64,000 bases of DNA from CBDCKN01 sp965219035 (GCA_965219035.1 CBDCMR010000002.1:1-64000); one strand, 5' to 3'; shown: positions 24,645 through 34,067, numbered from the stretch's first letter. Numbers and translations: made by a program. The notes: generated by a model from the sequence alone, not told the origin.

Positions 24645-25915
24645 GCCGTTGGAAGCAGTGGGTCTCGCCGCCGGAAGGTGCGCTGCCGGGCGGCATCGTG
24701 ACGAAGGCGGGCGTGGTGTTGATCGCCGTGCTCGTTGGTGGACTCCTCTTCTCGTGGGCGATGACGGGTCCCCAGGAAGCCGACACTCTCGTAGCCCTGC
24801 CCGAGGCGCAGGCGGTCGACGACGGGATGGGGCGGTCGCTCCAGGGCCGCATCCGGCAAGAGGCCGAGCGGCAGACTCTGGCCGCCGCCGCCCGGGCGCG
24901 CGCCGAGCTCGAACGCCGGCAGGCCGCGGCCGCCGGGGAGATGGCTCGGCTCCAGACCGAGTCGGAGACGCCGAACACCGCAGCCTTGATCCCAGGCATC
25001 GGCGCGGCGGAGTCGGAGCTTAGGGAGGCGCTTCGGCTGGAGGAGCTGGAGCGAAGAACCCGCTCGCTCCGTGCCCTTCCCGTGTCTCAGTCGTACAGGG
25101 ATCCGAACGCGACCGCGGAGTCGTCCGAAGCCGGCACCGGCGATGCGGCCGACGCGGATGTGGCGCTCCTCGAGAACACGGTCCGAGCGGCTCTCGACTC
25201 ATTCGAGCAGTCGCTCGGGGCGCTCGAGGGCGAGCTGGCGGCGGAGCAGCTTCTCCTCGGGTCCCCGGGCATCGCCGCTGCTGCGGCGCCCGCGTCCGGG
25301 CAGCAAGCCTCCCGTCCGGCACCGGGACCGGTTCAACCCGGCCGTAGCGTCCGGCCCGCCGACCCGCCGGGTTGGGAGCGGATCTACGAGGGCTCGTTCC
25401 TCGAAGGGGTGCTGCTCACGCAGCTCACGGGCGATTTCCCGGGACCGGTGCTCGCGACCGTCTCGGTCCCGTTCTATTCGGCCGACCGCCAGCGGATCCT
25501 GATCCCGCGCGGAACGCGGGTGGTCGGCACGGCCCGGGCCGTTCAGGACCCGGACCAGAGCCGGCTCGCCGTCGCCTTCCACCGGCTGCTGCTGCCCGAC
25601 AGAAGCTGGATCGACCTCGAGTTCACCGGTCTGAACCAGGCTGGCGAGGGCGCCCTTCAGGACCAGGTCGACCGCCACTACTTCAGCACGTTCGCTGCCG
25701 CCGGAGCCGTGGGCGTCGTAAGCGGGCTCGCCTTGGCCGGCGGTTCGCCGTTCGGCCTGAGGGCGGGCGTCGGCCAGGGCCTCGGCCAGAGCGCGACCTC
25801 GGTTCTCGACCGGTTCCTGAATCGGCTCCCCACTCTCACGATCCGCGCCGGCCATCGCCTGCGCATCTGGTTCACGTCCGACGTCCTGGTCCCCAGGCCC
25901 GGGACACGGCAATAA
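24641..25915 (+). CDS. trbI: TrbI/VirB10 core complex protein
   Basis: The 424-residue bitopic protein has a short cytoplasmic tail and one membrane helix (AGVVLIAVLVGGLLFSWAM). A Glu/Ala/Arg-rich coiled region covers about 60-115, followed by a flexible proline-rich periplasmic stretch. The C-terminal beta barrel of VirB10 begins near EGVLLTQLTGDFPGPVLATV, contains ILIPRGTRVVGTAR and ends in HRLRIWFTSDVLV. ATG 24641 overlaps the trbG stop. VirB10 senses ATPase activity and opens the outer-membrane pore. Confidence 0.88.
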   Translation: MSRWKQWVSPPEGALPGGIVTKAGVVLIAVLVGGLLFSWAMTGPQEADTLVALPEAQAVDDGMGRSLQGRIRQEAERQTLAAAARARAELERRQAAAAGEMARLQTESETPNTAALIPGIGAAESELREALRLEELERRTRSLRALPVSQSYRDPNATAESSEAGTGDAADADVALLENTVRAALDSFEQSLGALEGELAAEQLLLGSPGIAAAAAPASGQQASRPAPGPVQPGRSVRPADPPGWERIYEGSFLEGVLLTQLTGDFPGPVLATVSVPFYSADRQRILIPRGTRVVGTARAVQDPDQSRLAVAFHRLLLPDRSWIDLEFTGLNQAGEGALQDQVDRHYFSTFAAAGAVGVVSGLALAGGSPFGLRAGVGQGLGQSATSVLDRFLNRLPTLTIRAGHRLRIWFTSDVLVPRPGTRQ

Positions 25916-25932
25916 CACCAAAGGAGCTCATC

Positions 25933-26841
25933 ATGCAGATCCGAACCCTTACCACCGCCCTCTTGGTCTCGGTCCTGATGCTCGCGACCGCAAGTCCGGC
26001 CAACGCCCTATTCGGCATCGGCGGCGTGATCCAGCGAGCCCAGATGATCGTGAACCAGGCGACCCAGATCGCGAACCAGATCCGCCAGATGCGGACGATG
26101 ACCCGCCAGCTCACCGAGCTCGAGGAGCAGCTCGACTACATGAAGGAGGTTGCGCGGGGCGAGGTGGATGGGCTGATCGAACCGTTCGCGGAGCTGGCGG
26201 CCGGATCCATCGGCCTCGTCGGCGACGACCTCGACTGGGGCTCCGACTTCACCGGAGCGGCCGGCGAGCTGGTTGAAGCAGTGCGTGGCATGGGGAGCGG
26301 CGACTCGTTCACCGATGTCTGGCGGAGCGCCCAAGGGGTGGCCGACCAGGTGAGCGAGGCGGACATCCTGGAGCTGTTCCGTAACCGCCCTGCCGAGGCG
26401 TCGTCGCGCGCGGTTGAGGACTACCGCCAGGCCAAGGAGGCCGCCGACCGCCAGCGCGTGCTCGACTACGCGATGATGGACGCCGCGGCCTCGCTCGCAT
26501 CGACCGTCGAGAGCGCGCAGGGCTCGTTCGACGACCTGACCGCGAACGGCAATCTGTCCAACACAGCGCTCCAGCAGGCGCAGGTCGCTGCCGCGCTGAC
26601 GCAGGGCCGGATCAACGCCGCCGTGGCGCAGGTGCTCGCCTATCAGGCGGTCGAGCAAGCGAACCGGATGCAGCAGGCCGAGATCGACCGGCTCGAGCGG
26701 CTCGCCGAGTGGAGGGACGCACGCCTCCGTACGAACGCGATGGCCGATGCGATGCGCACGGCCGCGTTCCAGAACCGCGACCGGCTCCGGGAGGGGCTCC
26801 TGTTCAAGATCCCGTCGTTCTACATGGGCGGCCAAGCATAG
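25933..26841 (+). CDS. trbJ: TrbJ/VirB5-like periplasmic pilus-assembly protein
   Basis: AAGGAG at 25921 precedes ATG 25933. The 302-residue product has a signal peptide (TALLVSVLMLATASPANALF) and a mostly helical mature part with IQRAQMIVNQATQIANQIRQ and a C-terminal region rich in Gln, Ala and Arg. This is the TrbJ pattern, equivalent to the minor pilin VirB5 at the pilus tip. Alternating Gln-rich helices and the position between trbI and trbL support the call. No other family fits better. Confidence 0.82.
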   Translation: MQIRTLTTALLVSVLMLATASPANALFGIGGVIQRAQMIVNQATQIANQIRQMRTMTRQLTELEEQLDYMKEVARGEVDGLIEPFAELAAGSIGLVGDDLDWGSDFTGAAGELVEAVRGMGSGDSFTDVWRSAQGVADQVSEADILELFRNRPAEASSRAVEDYRQAKEAADRQRVLDYAMMDAAASLASTVESAQGSFDDLTANGNLSNTALQQAQVAAALTQGRINAAVAQVLAYQAVEQANRMQQAEIDRLERLAEWRDARLRTNAMADAMRTAAFQNRDRLREGLLFKIPSFYMGGQA

Positions 26842-26859
26842 GCCCCGGGAGCGACTGTC

Positions 26860-27870
26860 ATGCAGCTCGTGCCACCCCAGTCGATCGATCCGAACGTCCC
26901 GGCCCAGATCCCGGCGGATCAGCTCCAGGACTTCAAGGGGTTCCTGGACGTCGTGCTCGACACCGTGGTCGGCGGCGCGGCGCCCGACGTGCTGACGCTC
27001 GGCCACCAGCTCTGGGGCGGTCTCGCGGCGATCGTCGTCGCATGGAGCGGTCTCAAGATCGCGTACAGCGGCACGCTCGAGCCGTGGGCGCTCGTGCGTG
27101 TCGTGCTCGGGATCGCGATCCCCCGGACGCTGCTCCACTACTACAGCGTCCCGATCCCGGGCGTGGGCTTCACGTTCCCGGCCATGGTCGCGGCCGGAGG
27201 GATCTGGCTCCAGAACCTGTTCATCTCCGATGTCGTGTCGGTCGGCTACACGGAGGTGACCGCGCTCGTGCAGGCGTTCGCCGCACGGCTGGGCGCCGCA
27301 TGGTCCGGCGGGAGCCTGATGACCGTCGTGACCGAGGGCGTGAGCGTGTTCTTCTCGTCCCTCGTCGCGCTGATGATGGGCGTGCCGCTCGTGCTCGGCT
27401 TGGTCGCGCTCTTCTGCCTGACCTACGCGCAGGTGATCTGGGCGCAGGTGGCGCTCGCGATCGTGATCCTCTTGGGCCCCGTGTTCATCCCCTGGCTGCT
27501 GTTCGAGCCGCTCGCGTTCCTGTTCTGGGGTTGGTTCCGCACGCTCATGGTCTACACGCTCTACGGCGTCGTGGCCGGAGCCATCCTGAGGGTCTTCATG
27601 GGCGTCGGCATGGGCTACGTCACCACCTATACCGGCGCCTTGATGGGCACCGGCTCCTCCGACCCCGCGGAGCTCGGGCTCTGGGTCGTCGTGCTCCTCC
27701 CGCTCGTCGTCTCCGGCCTGATGGCCGGCATGAAGGTGGGCGAGCTCGCCGCGATGCTCGTCTCAGGGTCCGGGTCCGTCGGGTCGGGCATGATGGCGCT
27801 CGTCGTGCGGGGAGGCGGACGCCTGAGCGCTGCCGCGAACCCGGCCCGCCCCCCAATCCCCGGAGGCTGA
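26860..27870 (+). CDS. trbL: TrbL/VirB6 polytopic inner-membrane channel protein
   Basis: The 336-residue protein has a short soluble start, then five or six hydrophobic helices. They include AAIVVAWSGLKIAYSG, FSSLVALMMGVPLVLGLVAL, VIWAQVALAIVILLGPVFIP and LWVVVLLPLVVSGLMAGM, with a periplasmic loop around FISDVVSVGYTEVTALVQAF. A Gly/Ser-rich tail follows. This matches the TrbL/VirB6 family, which forms the inner-membrane route for DNA. It begins 18 bp after trbJ, with a CCCGGGAG ribosome site. Confidence 0.85.
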   Translation: MQLVPPQSIDPNVPAQIPADQLQDFKGFLDVVLDTVVGGAAPDVLTLGHQLWGGLAAIVVAWSGLKIAYSGTLEPWALVRVVLGIAIPRTLLHYYSVPIPGVGFTFPAMVAAGGIWLQNLFISDVVSVGYTEVTALVQAFAARLGAAWSGGSLMTVVTEGVSVFFSSLVALMMGVPLVLGLVALFCLTYAQVIWAQVALAIVILLGPVFIPWLLFEPLAFLFWGWFRTLMVYTLYGVVAGAILRVFMGVGMGYVTTYTGALMGTGSSDPAELGLWVVVLLPLVVSGLMAGMKVGELAAMLVSGSGSVGSGMMALVVRGGGRLSAAANPARPPIPGG

Positions 27871-27881
27871 AGGAGACGTCC

Positions 27882-28550
27882 ATGAACCGAGAACGCGATG
27901 CCGGCCGCGAGTACGCGGAAATCTGGGGTGAGACCGTCGAGGCGAACCGAAAGCTCCGGACGCTGGCGACCATCCTCGCCGCCGCGTGCCTCGCGCTCGG
28001 CGTGCTCCTGCTCCGGGTCGCGACCGTCGAGCCGCCCAGGCCCATCGTCGTGCGGGTCGACGAGGTCGGCCGCGCCGAGGCCGTGGCCTACGAGGCCGCA
28101 ACGGCGCAGGCGGACCCGCTCGATCCCACGACCAAGTATTTCCTGAACCGGTTCATCTCCGACTTCTATTCGCGGCGCCGGGCGACGGTCGAGGAGCACT
28201 GGACCCGGAGCCTGCGCTTCCTGTCGACCGAGCTGGCGAACGCGGCGTTCACGAGGGACGGCGCCGAGGTCGCCGCCATGGCGGCCGGCACCGCCGACAC
28301 CGAACTCCAGGTCGAGCAGGTCGTGCTCCGCATCCACCCCGCACCGGAGGCGCCGCACGGCGCGACCGCCGATTTCGATCTGGTCCACCTCAGGCAGGGG
28401 CAGGAGACGCTGAGGGAGCGGTGGTCGCTCACGCTCCGGTTCACGTTCCTCACCGTCATCCCCTCCGAGCTCGTCGTCTACAACCCGATGGGCATCCTCA
28501 TCACCTACCTCCAGGCCGACCGTGCCCTGGTCACGGAGCCGCCCAGGTGA
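27882..28550 (+). CDS. trbF: TrbF/VirB8 assembly factor
   Basis: The 222-residue bitopic protein has an N-terminal cytoplasmic segment and one membrane helix (LATILAAACLALGVLLLRV). The periplasmic NTF2-like domain of VirB8 follows (YFLNRFISDFYSRRRATVEE to LRFTFLTVIPSELVVYNPMG). GAAGGAGACG before ATG 27882 is a good ribosome site. The conserved NP(M/L)G motif near the C-terminus is present. VirB8 nucleates the inner-membrane complex. The stop overlaps the GTG start of the next gene by 4 bp. Confidence 0.88.
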   Translation: MNRERDAGREYAEIWGETVEANRKLRTLATILAAACLALGVLLLRVATVEPPRPIVVRVDEVGRAEAVAYEAATAQADPLDPTTKYFLNRFISDFYSRRRATVEEHWTRSLRFLSTELANAAFTRDGAEVAAMAAGTADTELQVEQVVLRIHPAPEAPHGATADFDLVHLRQGQETLRERWSLTLRFTFLTVIPSELVVYNPMGILITYLQADRALVTEPPR

Positions 28551-29479
28551 TCGCGCATCTGCGGGGACGCGAAGCGGCGCTCGAGCCGTTCGGTTGGACG
28601 GGACGCCAGGCCGAGTGGATCGCGCTCGTCTGCCTCCACAGCGGCGTGTTCACCCGCACACAGGCGACGCGGTTCCTGGACACGCATCACGAGCGGGCGC
28701 GCCGCCTCGTCCACGCGCTGATCGCGCAGGGCCTCGCCGCCGAGGAGACCGTGCCCGGCGTTCGGGGGATCGGCCGCGTGTGCCGGATCTTCTCCCGGGG
28801 TCTATACCGCGCGCTCGGAACCGAGCACATCCGCCACCGCCGCACGGCGTCCGCCGACGTGCTCATGCGCCGCCTGCTCTCGCTCGACTACGTGATCGAG
28901 CACTCGGGTCTGCCCTGGCTCCCGACCGAACCCGAGAAGGTCGCCGCGTTCGAGGCGCTCGGCATCGAGCGTCGGCTCCTGCCCTCGCGGCTCTACCGCG
29001 GAGCCGCCGGGGACACCCGGCGCTACTTCCCGGTCAAGCTGCCGGTCGCGCTGGAGGCCGAGCGCGCCCTCTTCGTCTACGTCGATCCCGGCCACGACAC
29101 CGCGACCGCGCTACGCTCGTGGGGAGCGGCGCACCGCGGGCTCTGGCACGCGCTCCATAGGCTAGGCCGGTCCGTCGAGGTCGTCGCCGTCGCCCGCACT
29201 TCGCGGGAGATGGACCGGGCCCTGGCCGTGATGAGCGGCTGGGCTGAGGCGTCCGGCCCCGGCGAGCCCGACGCCGGGATCCGTGAGGAACTTGCCCGTA
29301 TCGAACGGGCGATCCTTCAAGGCGCGATCCAGATCCTCGAGGAGTTCGGAGGCCTGCAAGCCGCCCTGAAACGCAGCGTGGCGCTGGAGAAGCAGGCCCG
29401 CCGGCAGGCAGGCCGCGGGGCGATTCACCGCGGCGTCGCCTGGCAAACGGTGCGCCTCGCGGGAGCGCGCTACCGGTGA
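28547..29479 (+). CDS. Winged-helix protein resembling replication-relaxation family proteins
   Basis: The 310-residue product starts at GTG overlapping trbF. Its N-terminal winged helix (GWTGRQAEWIALVCLHSGVF, then TRTQATRFL and ARRLVHALIAQGLAAEE) resembles replication-relaxation proteins of plasmids and conjugative elements. The middle and C-terminal parts are alpha/beta with ALFVYVDPGHDTATALRSWG and a long helical end. No nuclease motif is obvious. Its position between the channel genes and the coupling protein suggests a DNA-handling role at the transfer origin. A degraded copy of its N-terminus lies at 37288-37439 on the minus strand. The function is inferred from fold and place only. Confidence 0.6.
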   Translation: MIAHLRGREAALEPFGWTGRQAEWIALVCLHSGVFTRTQATRFLDTHHERARRLVHALIAQGLAAEETVPGVRGIGRVCRIFSRGLYRALGTEHIRHRRTASADVLMRRLLSLDYVIEHSGLPWLPTEPEKVAAFEALGIERRLLPSRLYRGAAGDTRRYFPVKLPVALEAERALFVYVDPGHDTATALRSWGAAHRGLWHALHRLGRSVEVVAVARTSREMDRALAVMSGWAEASGPGEPDAGIREELARIERAILQGAIQILEEFGGLQAALKRSVALEKQARRQAGRGAIHRGVAWQTVRLAGARYR

Positions 29480-29654
29480 CGACCGGCGCGCGTCTCATGG
29501 CCGCACTGGAGTGCGCAAACGACGCGGGGGGCCGATGCGCACTTTGGCCCTCCGGCGATGCGCACGCGTGCTGCGGTGTAGGCCACGACACGGCAACGTC
29601 TTCCGCCTTCGCGGCCGGGTCGGCCGGCGCCGCACGGGCAGCACTGACCGGGAC

Positions 29655-29742
29655 GGGAGCGACCCCCCAGTCCGAGGGCCTGGTACGGGTTCGGACGCAG
29701 GTGTGTTTGCGCACCTGCCCCCGCCCTCCTGGGGTCGCTCCC
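29655..29742. other. Nested inverted repeats before the coupling-protein gene
   Basis: In a 298-bp gap of an otherwise overlapping operon, GGGAGCGACCCC (29655-29666) pairs with TGGGGTCGCTCCC (29730-29742). An inner stem GCAGGTG (29697-29703) pairs with CACCTGC (29712-29718). No U-run follows, so a simple terminator is unlikely. Candidate roles are an attenuator, a protein-binding site or a transfer origin. Confidence 0.5.
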
Positions 29743-29777
29743 GAGCCATCGATCCTTCCAGGAAGGGTGTTGGACCG

Positions 29778-31820
29778 ATGAGGCCGGCTGCGCTCGTACT
29801 CGTGGGCCTCGCTTCGGCGGCCGCCATCGCTCACGCGTTTCGGGCGCCGTTCCCCGGCATGGGCGGCAACCCGGTTCTGGACCTCATCGCCTACCACGAT
29901 CCGGGCCTTCACACCGTGATCCGCGTCTGGTACTACGCGGTCCCGGCCGTCGTCGTCGTCCTCGCCGGGAGCGTGTGCCTCTCGGTCTGGAGGGTGTGGC
30001 TTCAGCCGCCCGCAAGGGGCGGCGGCCGGGGCGGGCTGCCCGCCTGGCCCGCCTCGCCCGAGGACGACGCACCATCGCTGGTGATCGGCGAGCTCCACCA
30101 TCCCGTCGTCCCGCGAGAGAGCGAGCGGCCCTCCTGGCTCGTCGTTCCCGAGACGGGGCTCTACACCGGCGTGCTCATCGTCGGCGCCGTCGGCACCGGC
30201 AAGACCACCGCCTGCATGTACCCGTTCGCCCAGCAGCTCCTCTCGTGGCAAGCCGACCGGGCCGGGCGCCGGGCCAGTGCCCTGGTGCTCGAGGTCAAGG
30301 GCGACTTCTGCTACAGCGTTCGCCGCATCCTCGACGACGCCGGGCGCGGCGGCGACTACCTCGAGATCGGGCTGGACGGGTCCTGGCAGTGGAACCCGCT
30401 CGACGATCCGCTGCTCGACTCCTACTCGCTCGCCTACGGCGTCGCATCCCTCATCAACCAGCTCTTCGGCAAGAGCCGAGAACCGTTCTGGCAGCAAGCC
30501 TATACGAATCTCGTGCGCTGGATCATCGAACTGTATCGGCTCTTGCCGGGGGGCTGGGTCACGCTGCAGGACATCTACCGCTGCACGGTGGATGCGGAAC
30601 TATTCGGCCGCAAGATCGGCGAGGCCCGCGAGCTGGCCGACCGGCTCTGCCCGGTGCGGGCCGTCATCGCGACCAAGGATCTCGCCGCGCACAAGGAACC
30701 GCTCGGGGAATGGGGCTGGGAGCCGGTGCCCGGCACGGACAAGGCGGCTTGCCAGCTCGACCCCGCACTCCGGGAGCGGCTCAAGGAACTCGAGGTCGCA
30801 TACGCGACGGAGGAGAGCGGGGGCGGAGCGGGGAGCGAGTTCCGTGAGCAGGTCGAGGCCATCGAGCGGTGGTATCTGCATGACTGGACGGCGCTCGACG
30901 CCAAGCTCCGCACGTCGATCGTCGAGGGCATCAGCGTGTTCCTCTCGCTCTTCGACCAGCCGCAGGTCGCCGGCGTGTTCTGCCCGCCGCCACCGGAGCC
31001 GGATGAGTCTACATCTATACATATAGGTGACGGTGCGCTGGACGAGGACGCCGAGGCCGTCCGGCCCGTGCCGGGCCTCCGGCGCCGGCTGCCGCCGCTC
31101 AGCGAGCTGATCGAGGGCGGCAAGGTCCTCGCGCTCAACATGCCCGCGGGCGCGAACCCCGCGCTCGCCCGCGCCATCGGCGTGCTACTCAAGAACGCCT
31201 GGATGCAGGCGCTGCTCCGGCGGCCCGCCGAGGCCGCCCGCCGGCCCGGACGCTACTTCCGGCCCGCCGTGTTCATCTGCGACGAGTACCAGGCGTTCGC
31301 CACCGTCGGCCAGGACGATCCCTCGGGCGACGAGAAGGCGTTCGCCTTGACGCGGCAGTGCCGCTGCGTCCCGATCGTCGCCACGCAGTCGATCTCCTCG
31401 CTCCGCTCCGTGCTCCCCGGAGGCGAGGCCTGGCGCACGCTCCTCCAGACGCTCCGCACGCGGATCTTCCTGTCCTTGAGCGACGAGTCGTCGGCCCGGA
31501 TCGCGTCCGAGATGTGCGGCAGCGTCATGAAGACGCAGCCCTCCTACACGTTCACCGAGACCACGGGCAGGCCCGAGTTCTCGCTCTTGTCCGGGCGAGC
31601 CGGAGGCGGACGCGGCACGATCGGCGCGAGCAAGTCGTTCCGGCAGCAGAGGGAGCCCGTGTTCACGCCGCGCGAGTTCGCGCTGTTGGCCAACTATCAG
31701 GCGATCTGCCTGCCCTACGACGGCACGAAGTCGCTCCCGGCCCGGCGCGTCTACCTGAAACCCCACTACCTGCCGAGGGACGTGGGCTACTGGCGGCTCC
31801 GCGAGGAGGGACGGCTATGA
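29778..31820 (+). CDS. traG: TraG/VirD4 type IV coupling protein
   Basis: The coupling protein is the inner-membrane ATPase that brings the relaxase-DNA substrate to the channel. The 680 residues have two N-terminal helices (about 4-22 and 51-75), Walker A GAVGTGKTT at 136-144 and Walker B AVFICDEYQAFATV. Nearby motifs include ATQSISSLRSVLPGG and RIFLSLSDESSARIASEMCG. ATG 29778 gives the two membrane helices at the very start; an upstream in-frame GTG at 29511 would add a basic, low-complexity leader covering the nested hairpin and is less likely. It overlaps trbB by 4 bp. The presence of this gene marks the system as conjugative. Confidence 0.92.
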   Translation: MRPAALVLVGLASAAAIAHAFRAPFPGMGGNPVLDLIAYHDPGLHTVIRVWYYAVPAVVVVLAGSVCLSVWRVWLQPPARGGGRGGLPAWPASPEDDAPSLVIGELHHPVVPRESERPSWLVVPETGLYTGVLIVGAVGTGKTTACMYPFAQQLLSWQADRAGRRASALVLEVKGDFCYSVRRILDDAGRGGDYLEIGLDGSWQWNPLDDPLLDSYSLAYGVASLINQLFGKSREPFWQQAYTNLVRWIIELYRLLPGGWVTLQDIYRCTVDAELFGRKIGEARELADRLCPVRAVIATKDLAAHKEPLGEWGWEPVPGTDKAACQLDPALRERLKELEVAYATEESGGGAGSEFREQVEAIERWYLHDWTALDAKLRTSIVEGISVFLSLFDQPQVAGVFCPPPPEPDESTSIHIGDGALDEDAEAVRPVPGLRRRLPPLSELIEGGKVLALNMPAGANPALARAIGVLLKNAWMQALLRRPAEAARRPGRYFRPAVFICDEYQAFATVGQDDPSGDEKAFALTRQCRCVPIVATQSISSLRSVLPGGEAWRTLLQTLRTRIFLSLSDESSARIASEMCGSVMKTQPSYTFTETTGRPEFSLLSGRAGGGRGTIGASKSFRQQREPVFTPREFALLANYQAICLPYDGTKSLPARRVYLKPHYLPRDVGYWRLREEGRL

Positions 31821-32824
31821 AGCGCGCAAGCGGAATCGGGCACCTGAAGCCGTTCCTTCCGGGCCTGGAGACGCTCCTCGAGGACCCGGAGGTCTCCGAG
31901 ATCATGATCAACGGACCCGGCAACGTCTGGATCGAGCGAGGCGGCCGACTCGAGCCTCACGAGGCGCCGGGACTCACCGCCGCCTGGCTCCACCGCGCCG
32001 CGATCCACATCGCCCGGCCGCTCGGCCTCGATCCCGCCGCCAGACCCATCCTCGATGCCCGTCTCGAGGACGGCTCGAGGGTCGCCATCTGCACGCCGCC
32101 CGCGAGTCCCGAGGTCGCCATCACCATACGCCGGTTCGGGGGCCGCGCGTTCTCGGCTCAGGACCTGGTGCGCATGGGCTCGCTGCCGGAGACGGTCCTC
32201 GGGGCCGCCCGGTCGGCCCTCTTGGCCCGCAGGAACATCCTGGTCTCCGGAGGCACGGGCTCGGGCAAGACGACGCTCCTCAACGCGCTGATCGAGTTGC
32301 TGCCCGCAGACGAGCGGATCGTCGCCATCGAGGACACGCTCGAACTCAGGATCGAGCGCGCGAACTGCCTCCGCTTCGAGGCCGGGGCTGTCGGCACCGA
32401 GACCCCCGTCTCGATCCGCGACCTGGTGCGGCACGCGCTCCGCCACCGGCCCGACCACATCGTCGTCGGCGAGGTCAGGGGCGGCGAGGCCGCCGATCTG
32501 CTCCAGGCGCTCAACACCGGCCACGGCGGCTCGCTGACCACCATCCACGCGAACAACGCCCGCTCCGCGCTCTCGCGCCTGGCGAGCTGCGCCATGCAGG
32601 CCGAAGGCGCGCTCCCCTGGGAGGTCACCTGCCGGGGCGTCGTGGACGGGATCGCACTTGTGCTGCACACGGCCCGGCAACGGGGCAGGCGGTTCGTCGA
32701 GGAGGCGCTCGAAGTGCGCGGCTACGACGCGGCCAAGGGCCGCTGGATCGCCGAACCGATCTGGAGCGGGGCCGACGAAGCCCCGCAAGAACAGCACCCA
32801 CACACCAAGGAGGTGAACCCATGA
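31817..32824 (+). CDS. trbB: TrbB/VirB11 hexameric traffic ATPase
   Basis: The 335-residue protein has an N-terminal domain (LETLLEDPEVSEIMINGPGN), Walker A SGGTGSGKT at 144-152 and an Asp box IEDTLEL at 171-177. Walker B is VVGEVRGGEA at 216-225, and the His box is TGHGGSLTTIHAN at 234-246. This is the complete set for VirB11/TrbB secretion ATPases, which switch the channel between pilus building and DNA transfer. ATG 31817 overlaps the traG stop. Its stop overlaps the following small gene. Confidence 0.93.
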   Translation: MKRASGIGHLKPFLPGLETLLEDPEVSEIMINGPGNVWIERGGRLEPHEAPGLTAAWLHRAAIHIARPLGLDPAARPILDARLEDGSRVAICTPPASPEVAITIRRFGGRAFSAQDLVRMGSLPETVLGAARSALLARRNILVSGGTGSGKTTLLNALIELLPADERIVAIEDTLELRIERANCLRFEAGAVGTETPVSIRDLVRHALRHRPDHIVVGEVRGGEAADLLQALNTGHGGSLTTIHANNARSALSRLASCAMQAEGALPWEVTCRGVVDGIALVLHTARQRGRRFVEEALEVRGYDAAKGRWIAEPIWSGADEAPQEQHPHTKEVNP

Positions 32825-33021
32825 AAGGCGACGAGAACATCGTTCGCGTCGAGACGCTCGATGACTTCGACCGCGAGCTCGCGCGCGACGGAGGCGAGGC
32901 CCTCGAGGTGCCGGCATCGCTGGCCGAAGAGTACGGCCTCTTCTCCGAGGACGTGGGCAGCGAGGACGAGATCCGCGACGCCGGAGAGGATCCGCACGGC
33001 CCCGAGGAGGAAGAGCTATGA
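32821..33021 (+). CDS. Small acidic protein, 66 aa, function unknown
   Basis: The gene overlaps trbB by 4 bp and the ArdC-like gene by 4 bp, and AAGGAGGTGAACCC precedes its ATG, so it is very likely translated. The product is strongly acidic, with Asp/Glu clusters at the N-terminus and at the end (EDEIRDAGEDPHGPEEEEL), and it has no membrane segment. Small acidic proteins near antirestriction genes may mimic DNA or bind partners, but no known family is recognised. The function is left open. Confidence 0.65.
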   Translation: MKGDENIVRVETLDDFDRELARDGGEALEVPASLAEEYGLFSEDVGSEDEIRDAGEDPHGPEEEEL

Positions 33022-34046
33022 AACACGACGAATACCACCGCCAGTTCGCCGACGCCATCATCGAGCAGATCCGCCAGGGCACCGCGCCCTGGCAGAAGCC
33101 CTGGGGGCCGGGCGAGCGCGTGCTCCCCTCCAACGTCGATACGGGCCGCTCCTACAGGGGCGGGAACAGCCTGCATCTCGCCGCCGTGGCCCAGGAGCGC
33201 AGCTACGGCGACGTGCGCTGGGGCACCTACCGCCAGATCCAGGCCCGGGACGGACAGGTGCGCAAGGGCGAGCAGGGCACTCGCATCCTCTCGTTCCAGG
33301 ACCACCGGAAGATCGCCGTCAACGACGAGCGCGGACGGCCCAAGAGGGACAACGAAGGCAAGCGCGTCTACCGCCACGAGCGCCTCCAGGCGCCCGTCGT
33401 CCGCCAGTACACCGTCTTCAACGCCGAGCAGGCCGACGGGTTGCCCGCCCGGCCCGCGCCCGCTGCCGAGCCGCTCTGGAAGGTGCACCAGCAGGCCGAG
33501 CAGGTCCTCGAGGACAGCGGGGTGCCCGTCCGTCACGTCGCGGGCGACCGGGCGTTCTACAACCTGAACAACGACGAGATCGTGCTGCCCGAGCGTGGAC
33601 AGTTCCCCTCCGCGAACCACTACTACCAGACCGCGCTGCACGAGCTGGGGCACAGCACCGGCCACCCGGAGCGCATGAACCGCGAGACGCTCACCCAAGG
33701 GATCTCTGAAGGGTTCGGGTCCCCCGACTATGCGAAGGAGGAACTCCGCGCAGAAATCAGTGCCATGATGACGGGCGAGCGCGTGGGCGTCGGCCATGAC
33801 CCGAGCCGGGGCGCCGCGTACGTCGAGGGCTGGATCGCCGCACTCGAGGAGGACCCCCGCGAGATCCGCCGCGCCGCCGCCGACTCGCAGAAGATCTCCG
33901 ACTTCGTGCTCTCGCGGCACCGCGAGCGCGAGGCCGCGCGCGAACCCGCGGCCGTGGCCGCGACCCGCGCGCCCGCGCCGGGGCAGATCGTCCATCCCGT
34001 GCCGCCGCTCCCCGTGCCGCAGCGGACCTTCGGGCCGCGCCGCTGA
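33018..34046 (+). CDS. ArdC-like antirestriction protein (ssDNA-binding N-terminus plus metallopeptidase)
   Basis: ArdC-type proteins protect incoming single-stranded plasmid DNA against restriction. Residues 1-130 form the N-terminal ssDNA-binding domain (WQKPWGPGERVLPSNV, GRSYRGGNSLHLAAVAQERS, WGTYRQIQ...VRKGEQGT). The C-terminal part is a zincin-like domain with HELGH at 208-212 and a downstream acidic segment (YAKEELRAEISAMM) likely to supply the third zinc ligand. The tail beyond about 300 is rich in Arg, Ala and Pro. It overlaps the small acidic gene by 4 bp. In a window with two type I systems and one single-chain enzyme, this cargo fits establishment in restricting hosts. Confidence 0.88.
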   Translation: MKHDEYHRQFADAIIEQIRQGTAPWQKPWGPGERVLPSNVDTGRSYRGGNSLHLAAVAQERSYGDVRWGTYRQIQARDGQVRKGEQGTRILSFQDHRKIAVNDERGRPKRDNEGKRVYRHERLQAPVVRQYTVFNAEQADGLPARPAPAAEPLWKVHQQAEQVLEDSGVPVRHVAGDRAFYNLNNDEIVLPERGQFPSANHYYQTALHELGHSTGHPERMNRETLTQGISEGFGSPDYAKEELRAEISAMMTGERVGVGHDPSRGAAYVEGWIAALEEDPREIRRAAADSQKISDFVLSRHREREAAREPAAVAATRAPAPGQIVHPVPPLPVPQRTFGPRR

Positions 34047-34067
34047 CGGCCGGTGAGGAGCCAGGAG

